The notes under the pieces: generated by a model | The model's database searches: none | Seen by the model: only the letters and a program-made list of their open reading frames with translations | Told to the model about the DNA's origin: nothing | Translations under genes and position numbers: made by a program | From: Vesta saturnalis | Lineage: Eukaryota > Arthropoda > Insecta > Coleoptera > Lampyridae | Direction: 5' to 3' | Length of the DNA stretch: 64,000 nucleotides | NCBI GenBank assembly: GCA_036346205.1 | Contig: JARFJB010001813.1 | Location: forward strand, 3,128,001-3,192,000 | Part shown: piece by piece, positions 34,151-47,267 of the stretch | Layout: the number at the start of each line of letters is the position of its first letter | Position numbering within the stretch: position 1 is the stretch's first letter

Positions 34151-37100
34151 CCTTCACGCCATTCCCTTGCGGGGTAGGCAAAGCAATCCCTGCCTCTTGT
34201 TTATTTTTCATTCACAATCTTTCTCCATGCTTTCCTATCTCCGTATACCTCCCTAGCGTCCGCAAGATTCATACATAGTCTCTGACATGCCCTTTTGTTT
34301 TTAAAACTCCTTATCTTTCTTTCCTTTATCATAGATTCTACTACATTCAGCCAAGTTTACGCGGCCTACCAGGCCCGGCCTTTCCCTAACCTCACCCACA
34401 TATATTTGTTTAGTTAATCTTGCGTTGTTCATTCTTTCAATGTGACCAAACCAACGTAATGTACAACTTTATATCTATCCATCATCGTCTTTCCTCACCA
34501 CACTCTCATTATGCATTCAATTTTTATCTTGTCGCCTTCTCGTTTTACCACATGCGCTTCTCAGGAATCTCATACCCAGCATTTATTTTTTCTTATCGTG
34601 CTTTTTGACATCCAATGTCTCACTTCCATACAGTACTGACGGACTAATACGCCATTATAGATTGCTCGTTTCGCAGCTAGGCTCATGCTTTCATTTCTCA
34701 TTATCGTCCACATACTTCCAATCACGTTCCTTCCAGCATTAACCCTTCAATCAATCTCGCTCTCAATTGTACCATCTGCAGTAAACAATCTACCGAGATA
34801 TACCAGCTCGTCCACTTGCTCCACAATTTCATCTTGCAGAGTAAATACTCTACTCTCCTTTCCACCTTCCCGATTGAACACCACAATCTTAGTTTTGTTC
34901 ACGTTTACCTTTAGGTCCATGCTTTCACAGACTGTATCAAACTTCCTCAGAGCGGTTTGCAGCTCATCCGCACTGTCACTTAATAAGACTGTGTCATCTG
35001 CATACACCAGAAGTCTTACATTTACGTCACCAACCATTACACCATCTGTATCGGTACATGCTTGTCTAACACATTTATCCATGTATGCATTGAACAACCA
35101 CGGTGACATCACACAGCCTTGTCACACTCCTTGCTCAATATTAAAGTATTCACTCACACCTCCTCTCACCCTAACACATGCCCGACTACCGTTGTATACT
35201 GCCCTTATTCCATTTATTAGACCTTTATTTACGCCATATTCATTTAATATTTCCAACATCTTCTCTCTGTTCACTCTGTCATATGCTTTCTCCAGATCTA
35301 CAAACGCACAGTACAACTTCCTTTTTACCTTTAAACACTTTTCGATCACCTGCTGGAAAGCAACCATCTGATCGACACATCCTCTCCCTGGCATGAAGCC
35401 ACCTTGCACATCCCACATCTTAGATTGTGTAGTTTCTCGTACTCTATCAATCAGTATTCTTCCAAAAACTTTATCAGGTACGCTGAGCAAGCTTATTCCT
35501 CTGTAGTTCTTACAATCACTCTTGTTCCTCTTACCCTTATACAATGGTACAATGATCGCGCTCTTCCAATCACTCGGCACTTTTCCACACATAAGGCATA
35601 CATTGAGCATACTTGAGCATTTCACCAGTGATTTCATCTACGCCTGCTCCCTTGCCGTTTTTCAACCTTCCTACCGTTTTCTCTACCTCATTTATTCCAA
35701 TATCCTTCTCAGTTTCATTCATCATTTCTTCTATATTCTCCTTATTTAACCCTTCAGTCTTACTTTCATCACTACTGTACAGCTTTCCGAAATATTCTTG
35801 CCAGCATTTCCTCACTTCACAAGCGTCCCACACTATTTCGTTTCTATCATTCATCACTCCTGCAGCGTTCTGTTTTGGGCCACGTTTTGTATTTTTGACC
35901 CATTTCCAGAAGAGTTTTTTGTTTCCCTCAAAATCATTCTGCATTTTCTCTCCTTCCACCGCCATCACTTCCTCTTTACTTATTCTCACTGCCTCCTTCG
36001 CTTCTTTGTTTCTTAATCTGTACACCTCATACAATCGTTTCTTCTCAGTCTCATTTTTGCAGCAATCATAGCCATGTACGCATCTTTTTTCTTACTTACT
36101 GCCTTTTTTACCGACTCATTCCACCAAGCACATTTTTTCTGTCTACCTACAATCACTCTTCCACATATTCGCACGGCACAATTGACAACAGAGTTTTTTC
36201 AAGCTTATCCATGCACTTTCAACGTCAGTGTCTTTTATTTGATCGTTCCACACTGTTTCATTCACATTCAACCTTTATTCACAGCATCTGCGTATTGCAT
36301 TCTCGCGCCATTATCCACTAGTTTGTCAACCCTAATTCTGGACGTTCGCACTACGTTTGCTTTCCTTCTCCATACCCACTTTTGCCCTACACACTCTCGA
36401 TACAACCAAAAAGTTGTCCGATCCACACTCCGCTCCGCGCATTACTTTTGTGTCTTTCACCAGGTTTCTAAGCCGTTCATCATACACTATCAAGTCTATC
36501 ATACTTTTAGATTCACCTCTTTGCCATGTATACATATGCACATTTTTTATGTTTAAACCACGTATTGGATACAAACAGGCTTCTCTCCACACAGATGTTC
36601 AGCAGGTGTTCGCCGTTCTCATTGATTCTTTGGTCTCCGAACTTTCCTAGAACGCGTTCACTATGTTCTCTCTGTACACCCACCCATCCGTTCATATCCC
36701 CCAATATAATGACTCTTTCGTTTGGCTTACATACGTTCAGCACGTTCTCTACTTCATTCCAGAAGTTCTCACGCTCCTGGTCTCTTTCTCCATTCACCGG
36801 TACATAGCATGCAATAAGAAAAATTCTTCGAAACTCCACTTTCATTCTAACCCATATTACCCGGGGAGATACCAATTCGTACTGTATAACACATCTTTTC
36901 GCTATTTCACTTATGATCACCTTATGAACTCATGAACTTATGAACTCCTTTTGCGCCATGCACTTCCGTCTCAACTCCTGACCATAGTGCCAGGCTGCCA
37001 TCCTCCATCTCCACAGCATCCTTTCCTTTGCGCTTTGTCTCCGATACACACAGAATATCAACGCGTCTTTCGTACATTACATTCGCAATTTCAAATTCTT

Positions 37101-37292
37101 TACCATGCATACCTCTAACATTCCACGTACCGACTCGCCATTCATTCCTTGCACAGTCGTCAGCAACGGGGCCTGTCTGTTTCGACCTTGACCGCCCCTT
37201 GTAGCCAGGTCGATCCGAGGCAATTGTATTGTTTTCTTGAGTAATACCATAGCAAGCAGACCGGTTACTGGCCAAATCGTGCCAGTGTGCCA
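34133..37292 (-). pseudogene. Non-LTR retrotransposon (AP endonuclease and RT) inserted in the gypsy element
   Basis: Minus-strand reading. The endonuclease begins near 37130 (GTWNVRGMHGKEFEIANVMY, then RRVDILCVSETKRKGKD). It continues with IACYVPVNGERDQERENFW and VIILGDMNGWVG near 36830-36690, then TWQRGESKSMIDLIVYDER near 36540-36470. The linker and RT follow: VPDEITGEM-like sequence near 35640, KNYRGISLLSVPDKVFGRIL near 35520-35470, GGFMPGRGCVDQ, AFVDLEKAYDRVNREKM near 35310, LVYADDTVLLSD near 35010-34980, and a C-terminal tail DAREVYGDRKAW near 34260. The 3' end at 34133-34150 is a short (TTAAG)n tail on the element strand. Frame breaks (about 36520, 35590, 35115) and lost codons make it inactive. 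It is better preserved than the non-LTR copy at 27.8-30.4 kb. Confidence 0.88.
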
Positions 37293-37980
37293 TGTGAAGA
37301 ATTATCCTATACATGTACATTTGAAGAGTGTAAAAGAGGAAATAAAAAAAATGTTGAATGAGGGAATTATTGAGTCTGCTGTGACCCATTTTATCAATCA
37401 ATTAGTTGTGGTGAAACAGAAAAACAGTTCTATTCGTATTTGTCTTGACGCTCATATGATAAATAGTTTAACAAAGCCTCAATATGAAGTACCACAGAAT
37501 ATCCAATATTTGTTGAGTAAAATTAATAACAAAAGGTGTTTTCAAAAATATATTTGAAAAATTAATTTTGGTTGGTTTGGATAGTCGAAAATATACGAGT
37601 TTTAATGTAGATGGGGAAATATATCAATTTAAAAGTTGTACCATTTGTGTTGTCTACTTCTTGTGCGGCATTAGTTAGGGCAATGCAGAAGATTTTAAAT
37701 CAATATGAGGAATTTGTAACTTATTGTATGGATGATATTTTGATATTTAGCGAAAATGGGGAGGAACATTACAAGCATTTAGAATTAATATTGAGTGAGT
37801 TAGAAAGAAATGGTATGAAGTTGAATCTAGAAAAATACGAGTTCTTTAAAGATAGGGTAATATACTTAGGTTTTATGATATCTATGGAGGGTATACAAAT
37901 AGATAAGGAACGTATAATAGAAATAAAGAAATTTTCACGACCAAAAAATTTAAGAATGTTAAGAGGGTTTTGTTTTTGTT
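37293..37980 (+). pseudogene. Ty3/gypsy reverse transcriptase, truncated
   Basis: KNYPIHVHLKSVKEEIKKML near 37294-37355 and EGIIESAVTHFINQLVVVKQ near 37359-37420 correspond to the start of the RT domain, followed by IRICLDAHMINSLTKPQYE. A frame change near 37550 interrupts the central part. YCMDDILIFSENGEEHYKHL near 37722-37785 contains the YxDD active site (DD near 37728-37735). VIYLGFMISMEGIQIDKERI near 37858-37920 and RPKNLRMLRGF near 37940-37975 end the recognisable sequence. RNase H and integrase are missing. Member of the Ty3/gypsy clade; inactive. Confidence 0.85.
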
Positions 37981-38110
37981 TTTATATGCCAAATCAGAAA
38001 ATATCAGATTTGTGGTGGTGGCACAATTCTACAAGTAGTGGATCACGTAATGAGCCCTTACTCTTTACTAAGTTGATCCAAAGTTATAGCAGTTTAGTAC
38101 AAAATTGATC

Positions 38111-41032
38111 CTATTCACCCTATTTTACGGTTGTGAATTTTGTTAGCGCTCAGAAACTCACACTTAGAGTAAGTTAAGGAGTTTTCACACGAGTGAACGG
38201 TTTATAGTTCCATTATATAAAGACCATATTTTACATCTTTGTTTATACCAGTTTAATATAATCTAAAGATGAGCGGTGCCTCTTCGATTTTATTTATATC
38301 GATTTTTGACGTTTATTATTGAGTAGAACATGACCCATTCCTCTGAGTTAAATAAAACCTTGGGCATTTATGTTCTGGGCCCTCTTAAGTGAATGTCCTG
38401 TGTATACAAATGCCTATCAGAGAATCGTCCTGCTAAGGATACTCTGTATGTGCGTATTATCAATTTTGTCCTGTATTTGTAAGGTTAACGTGGTGGCACT
38501 ACAAGTCCATATTGCTTGAATATAATTTTTATGCAACATAAAACAAACCGCGTATATCAGAGAAAGGGAAACTGTATATACGCAAATGGGGTTTTGACGA
38601 AACACAAATACCGATCTCTAATAACAAATAACGAAATTAAAGTATTTTGATGCATATTACGCATTTTCCTTTGTATTTACTTAAAAAACATTCTTCAAGA
38701 AATCAACGTAATTTAATGGTCTGAATGAAAAATTTGCACACGTTTTTACCTATGTTTTCCCGGTCGGTATTCACACTTCAACAAAACAGATCGATAAGCA
38801 AACAAGAGAACTTTGTTTCCACAATATATTGTACGGATGTTCAAATTCACTCTACTATGCAGTATAATGTATAAACATGATAATAAATATGATAAAAGAA
38901 TTTAACTTCATTTTTTTTATTCACAAGGTTAACTCTCAGAATGTATGTCGTTTTAGTTCATTTTAATATACTATTCTTTGTACAAATTACTGACGTATTT
39001 CAAGTCTACTTTAAATATTGGTTCAGAGATAAAATAAATGACACCCTTACAAGATCCCCAAACGAACGGCGACGTCGCATGAAATATGTGTTGTTCCATT
39101 AGATAGTACTTATTGATAAATTATCACGAATGTGCACATCTAATCACCCATACTACTTTTTCGATAAAATAATATAAAATGGAGAACACACATGAATGTT
39201 GCATGTTTACTTGGAGCAACTAAAGAAATTAATTGTACCTAATGTATAATTTAAGCTTGGCTTCAACCCAACGTTGTTGCTGTATTACACGGAACTTGGA
39301 TGAAGATACAACAGACGGAAATAAAGGTATGGTCCATGTAATGTAACCTTTTGTTACATGAGTTTTTTTATACGGAGTGATTTTATAATGATATTCTGTA
39401 TAGGGCTGAGTAACCTTTTTTTACCCAATCTTATTGCCGAAAATGTCCCCCTTTTCTGGGGATGTTCCTGGATGTTGAGTTAAAAAATAGCCCTAAAAAG
39501 CAAATATAAAGTTATAATATTTGTAATAATACTGTCACATATTAGGGGAGGGCCCCTTTTCCCCATTCTTGTATGAACAGAGCTACATGGAACACTAATA
39601 TCGTAGGGATCGGAAACGTACATAATGACGTTGTTTCCAATACGATTAGCTCATATCCTGACGCAACGATCTAATTAGAATAATAATAAGTATTTTATAG
39701 CGTTATGTCTTTCTATCGGATTGAAAATCCAACATTAAAAAAAACGATGTCCGTGGTTTTTAGGGCAAAAAATACCGGAAATTAAATTTTTCTCGGAGCG
39801 ACCTCGGTGATCGAAAGTACTTACTTTCTGATCCGTTAGTGTAAATCCACAGTATCATATCTAACATTAATGCTGTTCCCCAATATCTTGAACAATTACA
39901 ACTGACATTTTGTTTTTATCTGAAACACAACTATTCTCCGAAAACTCTGATTCGACCGACTTGCAATTTTACTCTAACTTTCGATAGAAAGCAGGAATTT
40001 AAAGTTGTGAAAATCTGCTGTTTTCCAATGACAGTAACTTTCAAGAGTTCACGATTACCTTAGTTAATTAGAAATAACATTTACTCTCCGTAATTCCTTT
40101 GTTGTTCACAACACTGAAAGAACGTTGTCGTGTTTTAAGTTAGTTAAATGAAGTGATTTGCGGGATTCTTTGTAACCTTTACATAGCGTGAATATTGTTT
40201 TAAGTAGTCCTCATCTTCAGACATTGTTGTTTCAGTATCTGAACTCATCCTCATGTGCATGGAGTTATACATTCCCAAAAAACAAAACCGTATAGGTCAT
40301 TCTCTTGATCGAAATCAATTCAGTGAACAACCTCATCAAGTATGGAAGGCTAATTAAAGAACGAGTGCAAGTAATGAATGGTTATGTTAGATCTACTCGG
40401 AAAAGATGTGGCCTGGAGGTAGACTTATCATATATCGGGAAAGGACAATTTGCAGACTAGGTGTAAATAAAGTCAATAAAGTTGTAGTCCATGACGTTTA
40501 GGTTGCGATTCTGGGAATTTTCTTAGAATTAAGTTATGTTGGAGACATGGCGTTCTAGTGTCGAGAACAGAGACCAAGGCTGCGTTTTCAACGAAGAGGA
40601 TTGTTTTAGATTACGTGTTCGATTCTAAAGATTCGGGTGAGAGGACATTTGTTAAGGTCAAAATTTTTTGGGCAGGACCTCTTGGGAGTTGTATTTTCTG
40701 CTACTGTTTTGATGAAAGCAGTGCAATTTTTATTTCCATTTAAATGAACTATCATTTTGTAACAAACTCTAAGTTTGTTGCTAATTTCTCGGTATCTTAA
40801 AATGTAAAAGTTCATTTTAAAATTGTGGTGTATGACTAAATTTCCTATAGTTAAATTTTGATAAAATGTTTTGTTAAAAATATGTCATTTGAACATAAAC
40901 GTATATTTAATTTCTCGCTTTTTGCAACTGTATCGCCTTCTTTAACGTCTGAAAATTTCTGATTTTGACTATAGTTCTTAAACCTACTTGTTTAAATCTG
41001 TTTGAAAACAAAGTAATCGCAACGGCTTACAG
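38111..41032. other. No gene recognised
   Basis: About 2.9 kb of AT-rich sequence. Short open frames (for example 40558-40743) show no family features. No repeats noticed. Confidence 0.5.
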
Positions 41033-41034
41033 TA

Positions 41035-42291
41035 TTGACCAAAATAAACAGTACCGAAAACAATAACTTTATTAATTTCTTTATTTTCGTAATTTACATG
41101 TTCAAAATGAGCACCATTACGGTGCAAACAAGCTTCATAGCGATTTTACAGATCATTGAACATATTCATAAATAGTGATTCGCGCAGTTGTTGGAAATAA
41201 GTTATTATTGTTTGCCGTAGTTCTGAAATATCCATTGGTCCATCATCAGAGAGGAATACTGACTCTTGCATGATACCCCAAGTGTATGCATCAGGTGAAT
41301 ATGAAGGGTAATCGAAGTCCGTTCCACGAGAAATTATTGTTTCCAAAATGCTCGCGGAGAAGTTCTAATGAGCGTCTGGCTGTATGGCTTGTGGCGCCAT
41401 CCTGTTGAAACCGTTGGCAGCCCAACTGTAAATTTTGTCCGCGGCAAAATTTTCTTAAATCTCTCACAAAAGGTATGATGATGTTCTGCCTGTAACGCTC
41501 TTGGTTAACAGTAACTGTGTTGATTTCCGACCTCAACAAAATAAGGACTTATTATATCGTGCCCCGATACAGAACACGTAACTCGAGCACTGTGAAGTGG
41601 TTTTTCTACATTGATAGCAGGACGTTGAAATCTAAGAAATCGAGTTATCTGTCTATTAATATAGCCATTTAGGTGAACATGTCGTTCGTCTGAAAACCAT
41701 ACACGTTTCAAGAAAACGGTATCTTCGTGTACTATGCTCAACACGCGTCCACCATAAACTTTTCTTGAACGTTTGTCCACAGCGTTTAGTCTTTGAACAC
41801 GATATGGATAACCACCAATGCCTTTGAAAATTTACGTATGGATGTTTCACTCATTTTTAATTTATACGCAGTTCGTCGAAGACTCCTTGTGGAGACTGTA
41901 AAACCTGGACAAGAACCCTTTCTTCATTATCGTTGGTACAAACTGTTCTTCGGCGACCTGAAGAACACTTGCACTGACACAACACACTACCACTGCGACG
42001 AAATTTCTAAACAATTGCTACGCTTTTACTACGTGCAGCTTTATTAAACTGCTCCCGATATTTTTCAAAAACTTGTTTCAAACTTGGGCCATTCCGTCCA
42101 CTTCCTTATGAACCGAAATAATGTTCTACTATGAATGCATTTTCCTCAGTTGTCAGACCCACTTTGAGCACGATTTTAACACAAGCGTAATTATTATGAG
42201 AGTTAATGACAAACAAGCCAAACATACCAAACAGACATCGCCCAAGCCATTTCATGGCCCCTCATATTTCGGTACTGTTTATTTTGGCAAA
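41035..42291 (-). mobile_element. Mariner-like transposon with exact ends
   Basis: Starts TTGACCAAAATAAACAGTAC at 41035 and ends with the inverted GTACTGTTTATTTTGGCAAA at 42291, flanked by TA at 41033-41034 and 42292-42293. The matching TIR is ~23 bp with two mismatches. Total 1257 bp, enclosing a minus-strand transposase. Confidence 0.9.
41110..42115 (-). pseudogene. DUF4817-type transposase, degraded
   Basis: Minus-strand order: an N-terminal piece with FIVEHYFGS near 42130-42090; NEERVLVQVLQSP near 41930-41885, preceding a second helix-turn-helix (MSETSIRKFSKALV near 41850-41815); RVWFSDERHVHLNGYINRQI near 41710-41650 with an intact first catalytic Asp; ERYRQNIIIPFVRDL near 41495-41455; and FQQDGATSHTARRSLELL near 41410-41355 with the second Asp. 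YPSYSPD near 41305-41285 is followed by a short deletion (relatives have ..LTPLDYFLWG..), which removes the third acidic residue. A C-terminal ELRQTIITYFQQL stretch ends the gene. Frames change at least three times. Sole gene of the 41035-42291 element. Confidence 0.83.
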
Positions 42292-42446
42292 TACCGCACC
42301 TATATACGTTTAGCAACGCATCTAGTAAGCCGTCCTTATCTTTTGACTATGCTATAGTTAATTCGGAAAGTAACTTCAACTTTATTCGCAAAATTAGCAA
42401 TTGAATTCGCAGACTGTTTAATTCCGTACATATTTTAATTCAACCA

Positions 42447-45202
42447 TAGGCGCCGACTTTCCAAAATTTTAATGGGGGCCCGGCCGGTCAGTGTTTGTTT
42501 TTCAAATTGTACATACCACTATACCATAATGACTACCTAAATACATAATAATAAGATTATTTTTTAAATATTTTGTATTAAAAAAAACAAAACAGAAAAT
42601 ATATTTTTATAAAAAATGTTAAAGAAATATGAAACAAAATATTAAATAAATAAACTGTGTTTATACTGAAAAGAACACGTTTCTTCCTGCAACATTTCTT
42701 TCAATAAAAATATTGGCAATGGAGTCTACATTCAAATCCTTTGCAATATTTCCATGGATATGTAACATTGCAACTTTATTTAGACGCTGTTGCGTCATGG
42801 TTTTTAATCTGCGCAATGCAGAAAAAGACCTTTCGGCTGTACATGTGGATACCGGTACGGTCATCAATCTGTTTTAACAAAATCCGAAAATTCACATAGT
42901 AGGGAGCACAATTCAGGCTTTTTCTTCTGTTATAGCATCATTAAGAGACGTAACATTGCTATTGTCAGTTGCAATTAAATCTAGAAACATGTCTCTGTGT
43001 AAAATTAATCTTTCAACATTAATATAATCCTTATAAAATTTCACTACTTCATCTTCAGGGATTTTAGATACTGCAAATTTTTCCATATTCTGTAAATGAA
43101 TCCCAGTTTTATTATCAAATCGCAGGTTAATTGAATTCAAAACATTATCGACAATTTCTAAATAAATTTTTCTGTGGTCACTTTCAATTGTAAATGTTGA
43201 TGACTGGCTCCCTTCATCAACTCGACGAGGAACCTTCTTTGGTCTAGGTAAAACAGGATCTTTTAAATCCAAATCGAGATTTTCCATTGTATAGTAACAG
43301 TCGTCCCATAACTTTTTAAACACAGCTTCATCCTTCATAGTCTTTGTGACAGCATCGATTTTAATCTTCGAATCCAAGTAACTTAAACTGCTTGCTTGCA
43401 ATTCTGCATTAAGCAGTTCAATTCTTTCGAAAACACGAATGACTATTAATGTGAAAAGATAATTTTCGAACTATTCAAATTTTTTAAAATAACCGTGTGC
43501 TACTGAACCGCTATCAGTTTTATCTGTTCTGTGAATTTCTTTGAAAAATTCAATAACACGCCACCGTGTTGGGCAAAATGGTCTTAAATTTCCAGTCTTG
43601 TCGTTGGAAATATCATGTTGCAGTATTTTAAAAATTTTAAAATTTTCTAATGAACCTTATTGCTTCTTTCATCAAATTTAAATAATCGCATACTTTTCCG
43701 TTTGCTCTCATTGTATCTTGACATACTAAATTAAGTGAATGCGCCAAACAATGAACATATAATGCCCGTGACTCTTTTTCTTTGACTTGTATTTCCAAAC
43801 CTGTAATAGCACCACTAACGTTTGCAGCGCCATCATAACACTGTCCCCTGCATTTACTTATATTCAAGTCATTTCTAATTCAAACGTCACATAAATAAAG
43901 TGTCTAAATTAGTAAATACAGTTTCATAAAATCCAAAAAAACAATTCTTTTATTATATCCATCTATATTTACTACGTCCTAACCAACCTTTAAGTTCAGG
44001 AACATCTTCTGAACGTACTTCTAACAGTTCTAAAAAAATTGAACCTGCTTCAGTATGACCACGAATGGCTAGACCCTGTCTACCGAGATACAGAATGGTG
44101 GTTATAATTTTCGTTAAGCATAGTCGGACATCTTTCATTTCCTTTATATTAATTTGGTTTTAAAAATATTAATTCCCTTTTGGAAGCTGTTGTAGCGCCA
44201 AACGATTTTCTGTAAATCAGATTTTTCATGTATTTTGAATCTGTGGATTGCGTTTTTCCAGGAATGAAATCCATCTGTTATGAAGGCTTTTTAAGAAACT
44301 TGCTCGTTTGCGAATCGAACAAAAAACTTTTTGAATATTGTCGTCGTATTCAAGCCACTGAAACTGTTTTATCCAAGCTTGTTGAAACTGCCGCTCTTTT
44401 TTGGATGATTCCGACTCGCCATGCAATATTTCTGGGGGCATTGCAGATGGCAATCTTTTTGTACTTTCTCCAGTATATCCGCCACTTGTAGACGGTATTG
44501 GATTTTCACGTAATGATTCATCTGATTGATTTGACCTTTTTGGTATTCTCACAATAAATTTATCCATGTTGGAACTGAGGTTGATACACCAACACTGCGT
44601 AATCTAGTCTAGATCAAGATATTCGCTTTAATAACAAAAATTCTTAACATAAAATGATATACTACAGTGAAACAAAACAATCATAGACAATTGACAATTC
44701 CCTTCGTATTTTGCTCGATATAGGTAAATATTAATTCACTGCACATTTATCAAACCCTAATTTCGCGATAAAAGTGGTCGAATGATTTGTGTTTTATGAA
44801 TGCAGGAAAAAACAAGATTTTAGCCGAACCGAAATGACTCAATAAAATGCATAAAGTTCAATTTGGCATCCAACCATAAGAATACGAATGGGTGTTAAGC
44901 GACATCATGCCGTAAGGTCCATCTTCACCAGCCAAGCATTTGTTCGCAAACGTTCGCAAATGTCAGAAGCCGCCCGCGATCATTTTTAGTTAGCACTTGT
45001 CGACGAGGCATTCGCTTTATTGTGTAAGCGAAAGCGCAGGTTTGCAGGTGACCATATTTCATGTTCATTGTTCATTGTTCTGATGACATAGTAGGAGTGA
45101 TATTTTATTGCAAAAATGGACGAATCACGTATTCCCAAATTTATCAGTTTAAAAATGTTAATGGGGGCTCAAGCCTTCAAGCCACCACGTACTCGGCGCC
45201 TA
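42447..45202 (-). mobile_element. hAT element (TTF-zinc-finger/ZMYM1-like type)
   Basis: TAGGCGCCGA at 42447-42456 is repeated inverted as TCGGCGCCTA at 45193-45202 around a minus-strand hAT transposase, consistent with hAT termini. A TTAATGGGGGC block also occurs near both ends (42467 and 45158), but in direct orientation. A clean 8-bp TSD was not found; ATTCAA occurs near both outer flanks. Confidence 0.6.
42661..44567 (-). pseudogene. hAT transposase, ZMYM1/DUF4371-like
   Basis: The start at 44567 (MDKFIVRIPKRSNQSDESLR) leads to a Ser/Pro-rich tail and the FQWLEYDDNIQKVFCSI segment of a TTF-type zinc finger near 44350-44320. Then come LEVRSEDVPELKGWL near 44040-43990, CRGQCYDGAANVSGAITGLE near 43850-43795 (the conserved Gln-Cys-Tyr-Asp-Gly-Ala motif) and HCLAHSLNLVCQD. 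Further sections lie at 43401-42913. The C-terminal dimerisation motif STCTAERSFSALRRLK is near 42850-42800. Four or more frame breaks and stops separate these blocks, so it is dead. The block order and the ERSFSALRRLK motif make the family assignment firm. Confidence 0.88.
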
Positions 45203-46169
45203 CGATTCAAGCTACTTAATAATAGGCTTCTACCTGCAAAGTTTCAGTTACTGATTGTATTCACAATATTTTACAAGCTTATCAGCCAGTGGCTTAGGGT
45301 TGATTGCGAAAAAAAATCAATATAGAGGAAATAAATAGAACACCTTTTTAGTACAATTTTACTACAAAACTATATTTGTGCATGTGTTTAATTGCCCTAC
45401 CTTTATCAAGACATTTTTACCTCATTGGAATGAAATTATTCGCACATTAGTTATTTATTTAGATTAAGACAACGATACCGACTCAATTTAATATACTCTA
45501 TTTATTTTAATTATTTTCATTACATTAAGCTTAACTGGCTTGCACAATAATTAAATTTCGAAGGTTGACACTTCTAAGTTACAATCAACTTGGAGTTTTA
45601 TCAAATTTTCGAACCAAACCATAAATCATTTCCATAATTACTTATTACTATTTATATTTTGCTACTTTCTCAATCCAAGTATACAGTTTTCTTATGTTTT
45701 GTAATAATTCATTCACAAGATTTTGTAATTTTATTAATTATACTAACATAAAATTTTGACATATTTGTTTTTGATAAAAAGTCAGATTCTTGAATCAAAA
45801 TATAATTCAATGCAACCGTTCACCGAAACAAAGTGTTTCCTAATGTCATTCACTAAACCCTCTACTGATTTGTACTTTTTATGTAATCTTATTTTTGCCT
45901 TTCGATGACGCATAGATGTTATGATTTGTTTGGATACAGTTTTTTTAGTGGGTTTGGATCATTTACTCATTGGCAGTGATCTCAAGATATCGTCTTCAAA
46001 TCGGGAATATATGGAAATGCATAACATCTGTGCGTGATACCTTATTTTATAAGGTGGGCTATAAGAATTAACTGTAACCTTACGTTATAGCTATATTTTT
46101 CTCAAACCACGTTTTACACTATTCAAACTGACATAACTGTACTTAAATGGTGACGAATGAAATGTTGTA

Positions 46170-47267
46170 TCCTGTCTTCTGAAAGCTTAGATTCCAGCGT
46201 TTTTCCAATTTTTGTATTTCTTCCAAATAAGAGGTTTTCTCGTGGCCCTCAAAATAGGCGTATACTGGATGGGTTAGCAGTTCGTAGCGGATTTTTGCCA
46301 TGGTGGCTACACACGTATGCAGGCGTGCATTGTGTCGATGGAAGAGAATTTTTTTTTCTCCAAATGCGGTCCTTTCTGCTTCAAATCAATACCGAATCTG
46401 TCCTAAAGCTCTGAATAATATTCACCGGTGATCGTGTTACCTTTTTCGAGGTAATCGATGTGAATGACACCGCGTGGATCCCAAAAAACTGTGGTCATTA
46501 CCTTGTTGGCCGACAGATCCACCCAGACCTTCTTTGGTGCACGTTCACCCGGTGAAACTCACTGTCTGATTGTTCCTTTGTCTCTGGTGTGTTGTGATGG
46601 ATCCATGTTTCGTCCACGGTAACAAAACGGCGTAAAAACTCGTTCAGATTGCGTCTGAACATCGCCAAACACTCCTTTGAAGTGGCCACATGGTTACGCT
46701 TATGGTGGTGTGTGAGCAGTCGCGGCACTAATCTCGGGGATAGCTTTTTCATGTCCAAATATTCATGTAGAATGTGATGTAGCCGCTAAGTTGAGATGCC
46801 TACAGCCTCAGCCACCTCACGCACTTTCATTCTCCGATCGTGCAATATCATTCCATGGATTTGATAGACTATTTCTGGCGTGATGACCGCTGTTGGTCGA
46901 CCTGAACGTTCGGCGTAACTTGTGCTAGTATGACCACAACGGAACCCAGTAAACCATTTATTAACTATTGAAATTGAAGGTGCAGAGCCTCCATAGTATT
47001 TATCAATCCTTTCCTTGGTTTCGGTGATGGTTTTTTTACCTCAAAAACAATGCTTAATCAGCACTCAAAATTCACTGTTTTCCATTTTCGTTAAAATTCA
47101 CGAGGTTGTCTGCTTTCACTGGCAATGAAACACAAACTAAATGACGCAGCTTGCTCCAAATTTGACAGTAGCCTATTAATAGATGGCAGCTCACGGGAGA
47201 AGTGTTGCATTTAAAATTGCTGCGCGGTAAATTCAAAAAGTCACTGACTTATCAAACTGTCTTCGTA
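46170..47267 (-). pseudogene. Mariner (DD34D) copy in the left arm
   Basis: The minus-strand TIR starts TACGAAGACAGTTTGATAAG at 47267. The coding region includes RRNLNEFLRRFVTVDETWIH near 46660-46600, with the first catalytic Asp in VDETW, and EYLDMKKLSP near 46770-46735. After 46500 it matches the right-arm copy with frame changes, including the DNARVHT region near 46335-46310. Frameshifts throughout. Orientation and flanks mirror the copy at 48141-49330. Confidence 0.85.

Larger units (their letters stand above)
31200..38110 (+). mobile_element. Ty3/gypsy LTR retrotransposon, 3' truncated and containing a non-LTR insertion
   Basis: Gag, protease and RT lie in canonical order on the plus strand. 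The 5' LTR must lie in 31200-32268 (a region of AAAGTGTGAAGAAA direct repeats near 31524 and 31614) but its ends and primer-binding site could not be fixed. The sequence is lost within the RT C-terminus at about 37970, with no RNase H, integrase or 3' LTR. Boundaries are approximate. Confidence 0.65.

Noticed and set aside
34685..36650. Several plus-strand open frames in the 34-37 kb region
   Set aside because: They are antisense shadows of the minus-strand endonuclease and RT, which show clear conserved motifs (YADD, GDMNGWVG).
45193..45320. The hAT right end as part of the inverted duplication
   Set aside because: The inverted match starts only at about 45217; the hAT TIR at 45193-45202 has no partner near 52200.
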